64,000 nt of DNA from Ulva prolifera (GCA_023078555.1 CM041202.1:1043022-1107021); one strand, 5' to 3'. Shown: positions 1 through 11,175, numbered from the stretch's first letter. Program-made: numbers and translations. The notes: generated from the sequence alone by a model not told the origin.

Positions 1-336
1 CCCGTCTGTGGGCCAACAGTGGGTACAGACGCCAACAGTGGGTACAGACGCAGGGGCCCTGCACACCACCCCGCCCACCCGCAAACCCATACCCGCAACC
101 CCCAAAGCCCAGCCCAGCCAGCCCAAACTCCCCGGTTGCGCCTCAATGGCGGGCCACACGCAGACGCACGGGTAAGACAGCGGCGAATCGCGGTACGCCA
201 GAACCGCCACTACCACAAAGCGGACGAGGCTGCGAGCGCACGCAGCGACGACCGCCCATCGGGCAGCCAAGGCGGACGCGCAGCGCCGCTCAAGCCGGGT
301 GGTGCGTACATGGTCTGCGTTACCAGTGCGCAGAAG

Positions 337-339
<3 letters not shown>

Positions 340-367
<28 letters not shown>

Positions 368-397
368 GTATATATGTATACGGCCTCTGTCCTTTGT

Positions 398-443
<46 letters not shown>

Positions 444-444
444 G

Positions 445-521
<77 letters not shown>

Positions 522-544
522 ATATATATATATATATATATATA

Positions 545-575
<31 letters not shown>
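340..575. repeat. (TA)n microsatellite
   Basis: Nearly pure TA dinucleotide repeat with scattered G or C interruptions, broken near 380-400 by a unique segment. The long apparent reading frames (Tyr-Ile repeats) are artefacts of the repeat. The 400-575 part is flanked by inverted copies of a roughly 20-bp sequence. Confidence 0.95.
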
Positions 576-579
<4 letters not shown>

Positions 580-640
580 ACAAAGGACAGAGGCCGGGCA
601 GCGAGCCGTCGCCAGGAATACACACGCAAATCCACTCACG
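380..640. repeat. Repeat family with CTCTGTCCTTTGT tail, two ends facing across a TA tract
   Basis: GGCCTCTGTCCTTTGTGAC at about 382-400 is repeated in inverse orientation at about 577-597, where it continues into about 40 bp more (GGGCAGCGAGCCGTCGCCAG and beyond). Related copies appear near 59560-59620, 61488-61512 and 61675-61757. The conserved end TTTGTAAC or TTTGTGAC next to TA repeats suggests the 3' end of a retroelement. Family identity is unknown. Confidence 0.6.
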
Positions 641-1011
641 CAGTCATGGCACTAGGCCGGGCACGAGCACGTACCACAGCTCGGCCGGTGCATATACTTT
701 TAAGCTATATATACTTCTGCGCACTGGTAACATATATACACCACACGCAATATACTGCGTGTGGTGTACTAGTAGATCACACGTCCTTGGCAACAGGCCA
801 AAGCGAGCGATGCAAGAATGTATCACTACTGCAGAGCATGTTGTGGATTCCACATGGTATTACCACGTGTCTCCCATGCTGCTGCAACAGCGCAGCGCGA
901 TAAGTGCTCTCCATGGATGATCGGTGTTACTAATGATGGAGTACAAGGACAGAGCACGCGAGGCAGGTAGCACCTCAGGCCCCAAACATGGGCACCACAC
1001 ACCCACGCCAT
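641..1011. other. No gene recognised
   Basis: Unique-looking sequence between the TA/tail repeat and the poly-G tract. It holds a short inverted motif, GCAATATACTGCGTGTGGTGT, split around 745-770, but no supported reading frame or RNA gene. Confidence 0.5.
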
Positions 1012-1036
1012 GGGGGGGGGGGGGGGGGGGGGGGGG
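1012..1036. repeat. Poly-G tract (25 nt)
   Basis: Uninterrupted run of G. It lies at one edge of the G/T-rich dispersed repeat that follows. Run length may be unreliable in assembly. Confidence 0.95.
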
Positions 1037-1397
1037 CTTGGGGCTAGGGCGGCCCCCGGCAGTCGGGCGGCCATGACGCGTATGGGCGGCCTTAGGCAGC
1101 AGTGTGTTGGGTTTGGCCCTGTAGTACGGCGGCGGGCGTTGTGGTGTTGGTGGTTGTGCACCATCATGATGTTGTGTGTCGGCCGTGGGGTCTGTGCGTG
1201 CGTGTGTGGGTTTGGGTTTGTGCACATGGGTGTGTGGGTGTGTGCTTTGCGGTCTGCGGATCTGTGTCTTTTGCTGCGCCGGTGATGGGGTTTTTTTTTG
1301 GGCGTGGTGGGTTTCGCGTGCGTGGGTGTCTGTGTGTTTGCTTCGTCTGTTTGCTTCTTTCGCGGTGCTGCCCGCCTTGCTGCCTTTGTCCTTGTAA
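1037..1397 (+). repeat. Dispersed G/T-rich repeat ending in TTTGTCCTTGTAAC
   Basis: This roughly 360-bp segment recurs in inverted orientation at about 47911-48200; shared stretches include CAGTGTGTTGGG, GCGGCGGGCGTTGTGGTGTTGG and GGTGCTRCCCGCCTTGC. It ends CTTTGTCCTTGTAAC. Shorter tail-only relatives are at 22451-22491, 37662-37705, 41226-41280, 42653-42697, 50372-50416 and 51209-51252. A retroelement 3' region is likely, but no coding part was found. All frames here are compositional artefacts. Confidence 0.7.
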
Positions 1398-2555
1398 CAC
1401 ACCCACGCCACCATCAAAACGCAACACAGACCAATGCACCCACGCAACCGCAGACATCAGCACCCGCCCCGGTCGCAGCAATACACATGATGATCTGTGC
1501 ACACATGCCTGACGCCTGTACACGCCTTTACTCTGCGTGTATCCTTGACTAGGGCACAACGTGCAAAGCAAGCAGCATCGGCGCCAAAATCGTGCCACCG
1601 GGCAAACACCCACGTCCGGACCGATGGCCAGCACGGGTCCGGACCCTCCGGCATTCAATAGAATGTGTTACGCAGTTCGCTTTCTGCGGCATAGCCCATG
1701 GGGGAACAGCTATCCGGAGATGTATGCAGATGTTGTCCGAGTCGGAACGGAAGATCTCTGTGAACTCAAAACTGTGGGCGGCAGGTGTGGCCTGCTGGGG
1801 TGTGGGCATATGTCCGGATCCGCACCTTCCGTGCACTGCCTGAGGAGCCACTGTTGGCTGTACGCGACATCACATGCTGCGGCTCCAAGACGCTCCGGCT
1901 TGACGCTGTCAAGGCCTGGACAGCACATTATCCTTGCTGGCATTTGACGAGCTCCGATGGCATCAGATTTCGGAACTGTGGACTAGTTGTCCGCGGCGCT
2001 CTGCGGTGTCCGCAATCGCGGGCAGTATCGTCTCCCAACAGACTGTGAAGCCTAAGAGGCGACAGGTTTCATCGAGATAGTGCCCGTTAAAGTGCTGTTC
2101 ATGCAAGGACAGGCGAGCCGTCGCCAGGGGCTTGAAAATTCGCACCCAGAACGATCACTAAATCTGCGACGGGCTACGTCGACATCTCGTGTACTCCATT
2201 TGCGACCACCAGACACGAACTGACTGGATTTATATGGAGTGAACTCGAAGATCTGAATGCGCGGAGGCTGATCATTGATGTTGGCACCTCGGACTCCAGA
2301 CTGGAAGCACTTGCAGGTACGCCCTAAAGATGTGAGCGAAAACGTTTGAGCGCATACTGGATTTGTTAATCGGCATGTGTACTGCAGCGCCACAGGGGTC
2401 TGTGATGCCGTTCACAAAACCGCTGGTCACAAGGCGCTTAAGCCACTTTGGTGCACAGTTTCGCGTGTGATCCTGAACGTGATTCAACCATGCTATTGCC
2501 TATGTTGAGCTGATGTCCTTCTGTCAAAAAAATTCATTAGCCTGCTCCTGTCAGA
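1398..2555. other. No gene recognised
   Basis: Mixed-composition DNA with only short overlapping frames on both strands. No splice-supported exons, RNA genes or repeats with a second copy in the window were recognised. Confidence 0.45.
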
Positions 2556-2559
2556 TCTT

Positions 2560-3046
2560 CTGTATTGGCTCGCATGAGTGCGTGAGGCTTTCGCGCAAAG
2601 TGGTCGAGGGATGTGCAGATGGCGAGATCTTAGCTCCAGTGTCGCTATCACAAATTCTTTGGAGTCCTGTACCCCAAAGATAGAACAGGGAAACGGGGAA
2701 GGGCAGCTTTTCTTGACCGGTTTATCGTCTACATCTCGGCCAACAGGTGTGTCCCACCTCTGCGATCGACGACATCACTGCTTGATCACTTGGGACCTCG
2801 ATGGCAAGTTCATCGTGCGAAGAACGTCTGTATTGCCAAGAGTTGGCGTGCGCACCATATCTGCTCGCCGCTGCTGTCGCGCCTTACAGCTCAACCCGGC
2901 ACGCCATGGGTTGCATTGCAAGCTCGTGATCAGGTACATTGAGCACGACTCAAACTAGCAGGAAAACTTCACTATGGGGTGATCGATCAGGGCGTGACCC
3001 CGTCGGTGTGCCTCGTTGTCCGTATTGTGTAAGGCAGTTACAACCA
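2560..3046 (+). repeat. Degenerate dispersed element, copy 1 (pair with 49060-49480)
   Basis: Shares an ordered series of matches with 49060-49480: GACGACATCACTGCT, TTGGGACCTCG, a TTGCATTGCAAGCT/TTACGTTGCAAGCT block, GTGATCAGGT, and GTGCCTCGTTG at the end. Translated fragments agree in places (CKLVIR; VPRC near the 3' end), so the ancestor may have been coding. Reading frames are now broken. It lies immediately upstream of the truncated reverse-transcriptase element. Confidence 0.55.
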
Positions 3047-3114
3047 GCTACTTAGCCTGTCTTGCAGCCTGTCTTGGAGCGCTACTTAGCCTGTCTTGCA
3101 GCCTGTCTTGGAGC
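3047..3114 (+). repeat. 34-bp tandem duplication at retroelement 5' junction
   Basis: Two adjacent copies of a 34-bp unit (3047-3080 and 3081-3114), each beginning GCTACTTAGCCT and containing GTCTTGCAGCCTGTCTTGG. GCTACTTAGCCT is also present at 4961-4972 and 5237-5248, at the 3' junctions of the two following element copies. It is therefore the duplicated target site. Confidence 0.85.
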
Positions 3115-4844
3115 CTGTCTTGGAGCGCGTCGACGCGTCAGGCGCCGGCGCACCTGTGGTGGCGTACCTTGACGACATCAGCATTGCGGGCGACCTCGCG
3201 GCTGGAGCTGCCGTGTTCCGGCGGCTGTGCGTGGAAGCTGACGGGGTGCGCAGCATTGGGCTTGAGGTGAACCCTGCAAAATGCGGCGTCCACAGCGCCG
3301 ACGCCGAGGCGGCGGCCGCCGTGGCCGCAGAGCTCGGCATTCGGGATCTGCACGCGGGCTTCAAGGCTGTCGGCACGCCGCTGGGCACCCCGGAGTACGT
3401 CGCCGAGGTGCTGGACGCGCGGGCGCGCGAGGTCGAGGGCCTCGTCGAGACCCTCGTGCGCATCCCGCTCTCAGTGCAGGCGCAGTTCCTCCTGCTGCGT
3501 GTGTCCCTGAGTGTGCGCATGACGCACCTGATGCGGACGGTGCCGTATGCCGTGCTCGAGCCGCACATGCGCAGGGCGGAGGCCGCTGTGTGGCGCGGTG
3601 CCGCCGCAATCCTGTGCCTGCCGCCGGAGGTTGCGGAGGCTGCTGCCGCGTCTGACAACTCGGCCACTGACGCTGAGACGCGGCGGCTTGCTTACCGGCT
3701 GATGTCCCCTGTCAGGCATGGCGGGCTCGGACTGACGATGCTGGTGGACAGCGTCGCTGACGCGGCTTTCCTGTCGGGGGCCGGCACGGCCGAGCGCAAC
3801 CTCGCCGGCTGCCCGGACCTGCTCCGCCCCCTCCGCGGCCACAGCCGGGGCAGTCTGTTGCAGCGCTGGCAGGGCTTGTTCGACGAGCTGCATGAGCTGC
3901 TGGGGTGGGAGGCGGATGCCCGTGACCTGCCGGACGAGTTCGTCTCGGGCAAGCTGCTAGCGGCCCAGCGCGAGGTGGGGCGCGCGGTCGCGGACCATGC
4001 GGCCTCACTCGTGCTACAGGGCATCGACCTCGACACGCCGGCCGGCAGGCGGGAAGCGGCGTGGCTCAGGAGCGCTTCGGGGGGGCCTGCAGGCGCCTTC
4101 CTCTCCGCTCTGCCGGGCGGCGTTCTCACCATGGGCGACGACATGTTTGTCCTGGCGGTGTGGCACCGCCTGCGATTCCGCGTCCCGACGGACGTCCCCC
4201 CCCCTCCGTGCAAATGCAGTGCAGGTGTTGCCGCCGAACCAGACCACGCCATGGTCTGCAAGAAGGTGGCAAAGGAGACCCAGATGCGCCATGATAACCT
4301 GGCTCGTGCCTTGCGCCTGGTCGCCTCTTACGCCGGACTGCAGTCTGCCCTGGAGCCGCTCTACCGTGCCCTCGCGAGGGGCGCGGGTGTTGCGCTGAAT
4401 CGCCGCGGGGACGTCGTCGTGGTCATGCCGCGCCTGGAGATGGCGGCCGTGGACGTCGTGGTCACGCATGCGCCGGCGGCCTCATACGTGGCCGCTGCGG
4501 CGCGGGAGACGGGTGCGACGGCGGAGCGGGCGGAGGACAGGAAGCGGGACCGCTTCCGGCGGGACGTGCCTGACCATGCCGCGTTCCGGTTTGTTCCGTT
4601 TGCGGTCGAATCGTGTGGCTTCATGGGCAAGGCTGCCGTGAGGTTCGTCGGTCAGTTGGGGGATGTGGCCGCTGCCAGTGGGCGCATCTCCAAAGGCGCG
4701 TTTGTCCAGTGGGCGCTGCGGGTGTTGTCGGTGTCATTGCAGCGCGGCAATGCGGATATGTATCGGAAGTCTGGGCTTGTCATCTCTCGGGAGCAAGGGT
4801 TGCGGTATGATGCGGGTCTGGAGGACGCGATCCTGCCGGACTGA
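3093..4844 (+). pseudogene. 5'-truncated non-LTR-type reverse transcriptase ORF (copy 1)
   Basis: The open frame of about 580 codons keeps only the C-terminal part of a retroelement polyprotein. Near its start is YLDD followed by ISIAGD (3165-3182), the catalytic box of reverse transcriptase motif C. The preceding palm and finger motifs are missing, so the copy is 5' truncated and no natural start exists. Around residues 370-400 is a Cys-x-Cys...His-x-x-x-Cys...Arg-His pattern resembling the zinc knuckle of algal LINE-like proteins. The last 130 residues (AAVDVVVTHA, KRDRF, FVPFAVESCG) look like a PD-(D/E)XK-type nuclease fold. The ORF ends in TGA and is followed by the 3' tail seen throughout the window. 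Base composition is far more GC-rich than its surroundings. GCTACTTAGCCT flanks it on both sides. Two more copies differ by few bases, implying recent activity. Confidence 0.85.
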
Positions 4845-4960
4845 GTTGTGAGTGCGGTTGTAGTGTTCGTGTGTGTGTGTGTGAGTGTATGTTGCAGTTG
4901 ATTCGGATGAGATTCGGTTTCAGTGTTTGTTTTCTCCCGTTCACTCTTTTGTAAACGATG
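4845..4960 (+). repeat. 3' tail of reverse-transcriptase element (tail family 1), copy 1
   Basis: Follows the TGA directly: GTTGTGAGTGCGGTTG, a short TG stretch, then TTGATTCGGATGAGATTCGG, CAGTGTTTGTTTTCTCCCG and TTCACTCTTTTGTAAA. The same string follows the other two element copies and recurs as solo short insertions. The target duplication begins at 4961. Confidence 0.9.
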
Positions 4961-4972
4961 GCTACTTAGCCT

Positions 4973-5236
4973 CCAAAGGCGCGTTTGTCCAGTGGGCGCT
5001 GCGGGTGTTGTCGGTGTCATTGCAGCGCGGCGATGCGGATATGTATCGGAGGTCTGGGCTTGTCATCTCTCGGGCGCAAGGGTTGCGGTATGATGCGGGT
5101 CTGGAGGACGCGATCTTGCCGGGCTGAGTTGTGAGTGCGGTTGTAGTGTTCGTGTGTGTGTGAGTGTATGTTGCAGTTGATTCGGATGAGATTCGGTTTC
5201 AGTGTTTGTTTTCTCCCGTTCACTCTTTTGTACAAT
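4973..5236 (+). pseudogene. Second, severely 5'-truncated copy of the reverse-transcriptase element
   Basis: Starts CCAAAGGCGCGTTTG, matching about 4690 in copy 1. It encodes only the last roughly 46 residues (KGAFVQWALRVLS to DAILPG, stop at 5125-5127) and then the 3' tail ending TTTTGTA. It is flanked by GCTACTTAGCCT at 4961-4972 and 5237-5248, the same target word used by copy 1. It differs from copy 1 at a few positions (GDADMYRR instead of GNADMYRK). Confidence 0.9.
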
Positions 5237-5248
5237 GCTACTTAGCCT

Positions 5249-5594
5249 CCTAGGCCAGGCAGCTGCCCCATGCCGTCTTTCACCACACTCTCTCTGAGTT
5301 GCAAGGGCAGTGTTCTTAACATACGCAGCTAGCGCCGCAGTACAGCTTTGCGCAGGTCTGCTTGATGTAGCCTTATGCTCTGGCTGCCAACGTGCCAGTC
5401 GCGCTAGGTGAACATCTGTGGGACAACAGGGGCCAGTGTGCCCAGGGCAGCTCCGAGAACGCATGCATGTTCTCTGTGGCTGGCACGATACGCCTGTTCT
5501 TCGAACTGGAATAGTTGTAAGTCCCCGTAGAGCAAGTTGTCGGATCTGGTGGCAGCTGAATTGATAGACCACCGGAAACTGTTCATCGTCTGTA
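5249..5594. other. No gene recognised
   Basis: Unique sequence after the retroelement pair. No supported ORF, RNA gene or internal repeat. Confidence 0.5.
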
Positions 5595-5599
5595 CCTAC

Positions 5600-5770
5600 C
5601 CCCGCCCTTATTTCGCCCTTGGAAAGTGACATGTCGCCCTTACTGTCGCCCTTAGATTTCGCCCTTATTTAGGGTGGCACTTTTTGAAGCCTAATTAAGG
5701 GCGGCATGACTCTACACAAGGGCGGCACTAAGGGAGGCCCTTCTTTGCCATTGTATTAAGGGCGACTTGC
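5600..5770. repeat. Cluster of direct and inverted CGCCCTT motifs
   Basis: CGCCCTT occurs five times between about 5603 and 5666. Its complement AAGGGCG (or AAGGGAG) then occurs about four times between 5697 and 5764. The arrangement resembles the terminal regions of a small inverted-repeat element. Similar CGCCCTT/AAGGGCG pairs occur near 9768-9830 and 46828-46852. Element class is not identifiable. Confidence 0.5.
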
Positions 5771-8103
5771 CTTTATAGCTCTGTGCTAACGGATGGCTTT
5801 GTAATGGCGGATCCGCTCTACCCGCAAGGGCGGGGAGCATCCGCCGAAAAAAAAAAATGTGTGATCACACCGCCGGCCGATGCCATGTGACTGCACGATA
5901 CGTACGTCAACGGCATTGACCGGCGGTGTGTCGAATATGCGATGTTGTGCAGCCACATAATGATGACACGGGGTGATGCTCAACTGTGACAATTGGTGTC
6001 TACTGGACACCAACGCACAGTTCACTGCTGCGAGACAGTGCACCTAACGCACAGCCTCGTTCCCCGCGGCACGCTGCATCGTCCAGGGGCAACTGGCCTG
6101 TTCTATCCGGCACAAAGCAAAAGATACAGAAACAGCTTGATCAGTGCGCTGCTCATGGGACGACGGCTGCTCATGGACTCGGTTCGGTTTCGATGCAGAC
6201 GAGTATCCTGCTCCGCTTGTGGTGCCTGAAAGGTTAGCCTGCATTTAGGCAATAAAGTCAGTGTGCATCTGTCAGATGTTTAACGCCTTGGAAAGGGTCT
6301 GCACGTGTGAAATTAGCGTACGTTGCAGGCGCTGCTAGGAATCAGTACACGGTACAGCACCAATAGACTGCTATTAGGCAGATATCATCAACCAATGATT
6401 TCACCACGGAAGAATGTCGCCTGGTCAGGCAAACCGTGTGTAATCGGCGAACATGTCGACATACGGTCAGTGCAACAGGATCAAACGACAGCGGAAACGC
6501 ATAAAGACGACGGCCCGTACCAGACGAGCCGAATAGTACGTTTCGTGCTTTGGTCAGTTTTCGTGAAGTTTCTAGTGTCGATGGAATCGGTGACCTGTGA
6601 AGCATTGGCATTTCAATACTCGCAAAACACCTTGACACTTCACCACAGCTAGTCTACACGAAACACTGTATACAATATTAAACTTAGTATCCGGTAATGA
6701 GAGCATGCGTGGTGAGTGTGCGTGTCCATTTTTGATGGAGACATGCAGCCGACGAGTTACGTTGTTGCATGCTGACAACGACAGAGGCATGCTGGGAGAT
6801 ACAAGATCAGCAGAAACATAGCATGTGCCATTCATTACGTGGTTACTCTGTCGGCTACGGGGCTATGATTGACGGCGATGATGTTTGACTTCCGACGAAA
6901 CCATCAGCGTGAAACTTCATCCCACGATTGGCAGCTACTAAAAACATGGATCACAACCGATGCGCAGTTTGATATGAGTTGCTAGTAATCACAACTCAGG
7001 ATGCTGAGAGACCGTGTGGAACTCGGGCAGTTCTTTAACATCGAAAGGTCATGTGCGCTTTTGCGCCGCAACATTGCACGGATCTGCGTCAATCTGTTAC
7101 ACGTAGGAATCATACCTTTCTCTGTTGTTTTCTGGCTGAAGATTGGCTGCCTAGGCAGCAGCCAAGCGGTCGTGTTGCTGCTGCTAACAAACGTGTAAGT
7201 TCGCACGGACAACGAGCCCTACACCTACAGTGCGCCACATTGTACTTGCTTATCAACGAAGTGTAAACAAGTGACATGAGTACCGAAGCCGTATAGACAT
7301 GGTCGCTGCGCATGAAACGGCGGGAACCGGCCCTGCAGAACGTATACCGCAGGCATAAGAATACTTGCCATCACTGCGCACATGCGATGACCACGATGTC
7401 AGTGTTGGTACACGTCAGCGCTGATAAGAGTTTCTTCTGCGCAGTACAAAGTTGTCTGCACGCTGCAGCGATGAGTAGCTGGGACAGAGCGGAGTATGCA
7501 TGCGTATGTGGCCACCAGGGCAGCCAACGTGACAACGGTGAGACACATGACAGACGGGCCTCGCAGCAGGCATTGAACCACATAGGTATCATCCGGCAGC
7601 CCCATCAGAGCGACACTGCCCATAAATGCTTAACAATCCAGTGTCATGATGTTGCAACGCAAATTCACAGGAACACATTGAGGCCTAGGATGTGGCCACA
7701 AAGTCTTCGTCACAACTATGCACTGCACATTAGCTTAACATCCATATTGGCCCTACCAAAGGCATGACATGGAGCAGTGAGCCGGTCTTGCATGCGATCA
7801 GGATTGGAGTCAACCAGTGCCTTATGCATTAAAGATTGGGCTTTTTAGGCTTGAGGAGGTTTAATCAGTCCCATCATGACCAAGCACTGATGCGGCTGGG
7901 CAGGGGTGGCCGCATACAGTGTTGAGGGCACAGATCTGAGGAGACTCCTCGAGGAGACTCCGTCCACGCCAGACGCAACAACACTGCGCTGAGCGATTCT
8001 CACAGTGCTGCGGGATTCTGTGTTGGCATACCCTCTGCCTTCACACGCAGTGCAGAGGGCGTGGCACCGAACATGCTCACATTGGGGGCAGCAGCGCTGC
8101 AAC
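5771..8103. other. No gene recognised
   Basis: About 2.3 kb of balanced-composition sequence with no frame over 151 codons, no cysteine-module exons and no second copy in the window. The short frames overlap one another on both strands and show no coding signature I can defend. Confidence 0.45.
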
Positions 8104-8930
8104 GAGGCTGATAAGTAGTGTGAAGCATCTCTGCTGGCCAGAATACCAGCGGCTGCATGTGATCATATCACTGACATCCACAGGAGGGCTATCTCAGCAC
8201 ACCGACAGGCACGAGCACTGGCATCACCAGCCCAGCCATACTCGTGGCCAGTTAGCGTGACAGCCCATTTGCAAAGAGGCTGGTAAATCGTGTGAAGCAT
8301 CTCTGCTGGCCAGAATACCAGCGGCTGCATTTGATCACATCACTGACATCCACAGGAGGGCTATCTCAGCACACCGACAGGCACGAGCACTGGCGTCACC
8401 AGCTCAGTCATACTCGTGGCCAGTTAGCGTGACAGCCCATTTGCAAAGAGGCTAGTAAATCGTGTGAAGCATCTCTGCTGGCCAGAATACCAGCGGCTGC
8501 ATTTGATCATATCACTGACATCCACAGGAGGGCTATCTCAGCACACCGACAGGCACGAGCACTGGCGTCACCAGCTCAGTCATACTCGTGGCCAGTTAGC
8601 GTGACAGCCCATTTGCAAAGAGGCTGGTAAATCGTGTGAAGCATCTCTGCTGGCCAGAATACCAGCGGCTGCATTTGATCACATCACTGACATCCACAGG
8701 AGGGCTATCTCAGCACACCGACAGGCACGAGCACTGGCGTCACCAGCTCAGTCATACTCGTGGCCAGTTAGCGTGATAGCCCATTTGCAAAGAGGCTGGT
8801 TAGTAGTGTGAAGCATCTCTGCTGGCCAGAATACCAGCGGCTGCATGTGATCATATCACTGACATCCACAGGAGGGCTATCCCAGCACACCGACAGGCAC
8901 GAGCACTGGCATCACCAGCCCGGCCGTCCT
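8104..8930. repeat. 172-bp tandem satellite, about 4.8 units
   Basis: Units start at 8104, 8276, 8448, 8620 and 8792, an exact 172-bp period, each beginning GAGGCTGRTAA or a variant. Each unit contains GCTGGCCAGAATACCAGC, GATCAYATCACTGACATCC and GGCCAGTTAGCGTGACAG. The three internal units are almost identical; the first and last share private variants (TTAGTAGTG or TAAGTAGTG start, GCATGTGATCATATC), as expected for array edges. No frame runs through the array, so it is a short satellite rather than a protein repeat. Confidence 0.95.
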
Positions 8931-9650
8931 CGTGCCCTGCCGGTGTTTCCATAACCACATGGCCAGGGGCACTGACCTCCAAAGCGGCCGGAGTGGCACT
9001 TTCATTTAGTACCAAGAGCACAGGCATCACTTGCAGTAAGCAGTGTCGTAAGAAGTCTGCAACTGTCCGTAGCCGTAGACACTCGCGCCTGTGGTTCATA
9101 CAGTTTCCAAAGTCGCCTTTGCAGATTGGTGAAGCATGATGTGCCCGAGCTTCCAAATATCTATGTAGCAGCGATGGTTTGCCCTGCTCGTCCCTGAACA
9201 CCGTTGCAGCCGTACATTGCCGATTTTCACATACATATTATTTGCGCTGTAGAATCAGATCGTGGCGCGATCTGTGCGTGTGGGGCCTGTTCATAGACCA
9301 GATGCTGCCGTAGCCCGCTTCGCGATGGCGCATGATGAGCTCCGCTAGAGACAACACGTCATAAATCTTTGAACAAATTGGTAAACATGTTCACAGTAGG
9401 CTTACTTTTGTATCACCGACGGATTAGCTTCTAGCGGTGACACGCAGCCGTCCTAAGCTCTTCCCAAGTATGTCCTCAGGCTGATTGACTTCCAGACCAG
9501 CCGCGAGTATCCAGAGCCCAAGTTAAGCCTGAAAGTAACCAAATAAGTTCCCGTGAAAGGATATACACCCTTTGATCGCGCTGTTCGTGAGTATCGTAGC
9601 AGCGCTGGCCGACCGAGTCATCCTCGAAGACAGGCACAGTGCAACTGCGT
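8931..9650. other. No gene recognised
   Basis: A minus-strand frame of 116 codons (8851-9201) runs partly out of the satellite. It has no recognisable motif and I do not support it as a gene. Confidence 0.4.
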
Positions 9651-9654
9651 CCGT

Positions 9655-9805
9655 AGACCACAACGAACCGGACAAAGCATATCATGCGTCAATATCATAT
9701 TGAACATGGTCATTTCGGTTGAAATCACATCAAAAGGCGACTGTTTCTGCTCCGACCTATCCGCCCTTGAAAGGCCCGCCCTTGTCACATGAGCCAGCAC
9801 GTGTA
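9655..9805 (-). repeat. Dispersed repeat, inverted copy at about 46806-46955
   Basis: On the minus strand the block reads CATGTGACAAGGGCG, then CGGAGCAGAAACAGTCGCC, TTTTGATGT, and CATGATATGCTTTGTC-like sequence. The same order occurs on the plus strand at 46806-46955. It carries CGCCCTT motifs like the cluster at 5.6 kb. No coding function is evident. Confidence 0.6.
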
Positions 9806-11175
9806 CAGACGTCATGTGCAAGGGCGGACACAGTGTGCCTGGCACATTCCCGGAAGCCCAAACTCGGGAACTGTGCATGGCACCTATTGCTGGACCGTTC
9901 GGTCATTGTTCCTCTTCTAAAGTACACGAGTGCAGTCACCGAGGCAAGTAGCACCGCACAGCGGCACGCCATGCCACAGTTACCCCACCGGTGCCACCAA
10001 GCGCTGCACCAACTCAAACCTAGAGCCCTGTAGCCACTCTGGAAAACCCACACAACACCACCCCCATGCAGACCACTTGCACCCCCACGCACGCATGCCG
10101 CCGAACGTCCACACCCACCCACACCCACCCACACGCATTCCCCGAACACAGCTACTACCGCTCCCGGCGGCGTCGTTCAGACACGCCCAGATCCTGCCCG
10201 CTACGAAGGCTGCATAACGCCTGATGTCCAGTGCTCGCCAAATACAGGTTGCTACTCCAAACACCAACCCACGTGGAGTACCCCACGGGTCCGTCGGTTG
10301 CTCTCGTGCTACCTGCCCCATCATGTCGGCTGGGATCCCATGCAGTGTGTCAAAAGGATGGACACGTTCGCGCAACACACTGCAGTGCCCTAGCCACTCA
10401 CTGCCCACCCCCGTCGCATTGTGGCCCAATGGCCACTACGCTTCCCTGCCGCACCCTGTTCCGAGCCCGCACATGCAACCCGTCCGGACAAGGCTCTCCC
10501 GACCACGCCACTCCCGGGCCGGTGCGGGGCACAGCAGCCTCCGTCCGCCCACAGCCCGACATGGGCTGTACAGCCCAGTGGCTCGCACCAAGTGGTGCTA
10601 TCTTGGCGAAGAGGCCTGACTGGCGCTGCAGGACAGACGGGCAAGCCTCGTGTCACTCACGACGTGCACGGCTGCTGCGGTGGGCTTGCGAGCAGCAGGC
10701 TGGGCAGCGACCCTCACATCTGCTGCTCCGAAAGCTACAGCAGTCAACCAAAAACGGCCGCAAGGTCTGATGCATTAGCAGCCTTGGCTTGTGGGCCTGA
10801 CACCTGGCCATCTCGGCGGAGCCACATCTGCATCCATCCATGCGTCGGTGGCAGTCGTCCTGCCATCGTCCGTGCAATTTGCAAGCTACAGTGCCACATC
10901 TGCGCCGACGCACGCAGCAAAACATCTGCAGGGGACACTGTCTCAATAGCAACAGCAAGAGGCAGCCTGCATGCATGCAACCACGTGCAACCCTCAGGAC
11001 TTGCGACATGATCTGGTTGCATCCATGATGTGCCTGTCTGCACTTTGTGTCGTAGATGCAGTGGATAGATGGTTGATGCCAAGCAGCATGATAAAAACCA
11101 GGCCTCACGGTGCTAGCCAACTTGGCAGGCCAAACTGGATGGTGCCCCATGTGCGGCATGCATATGTACATGTCG
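9806..11175. other. No gene recognised; several unsupported minus-strand frames
   Basis: A C-rich stretch near 10030-10160 resembles the flanks of the TTGTAAC repeat families. Two overlapping minus-strand frames (about 205 and 112 codons, 10653-11270) have no recognisable domain and run into the hammerhead element, which argues against the longer one being a gene. Confidence 0.4.

Noticed and set aside
3086-3667. Minus-strand frame of 193 codons opposite the reverse transcriptase
   Set aside because: GC-rich shadow frame; the plus strand holds the YLDD box and conserved copies.
8104-8930. CRISPR-like array
   Set aside because: Units are contiguous 172-bp repeats without short repeat plus variable spacer structure, and the genome is eukaryotic.
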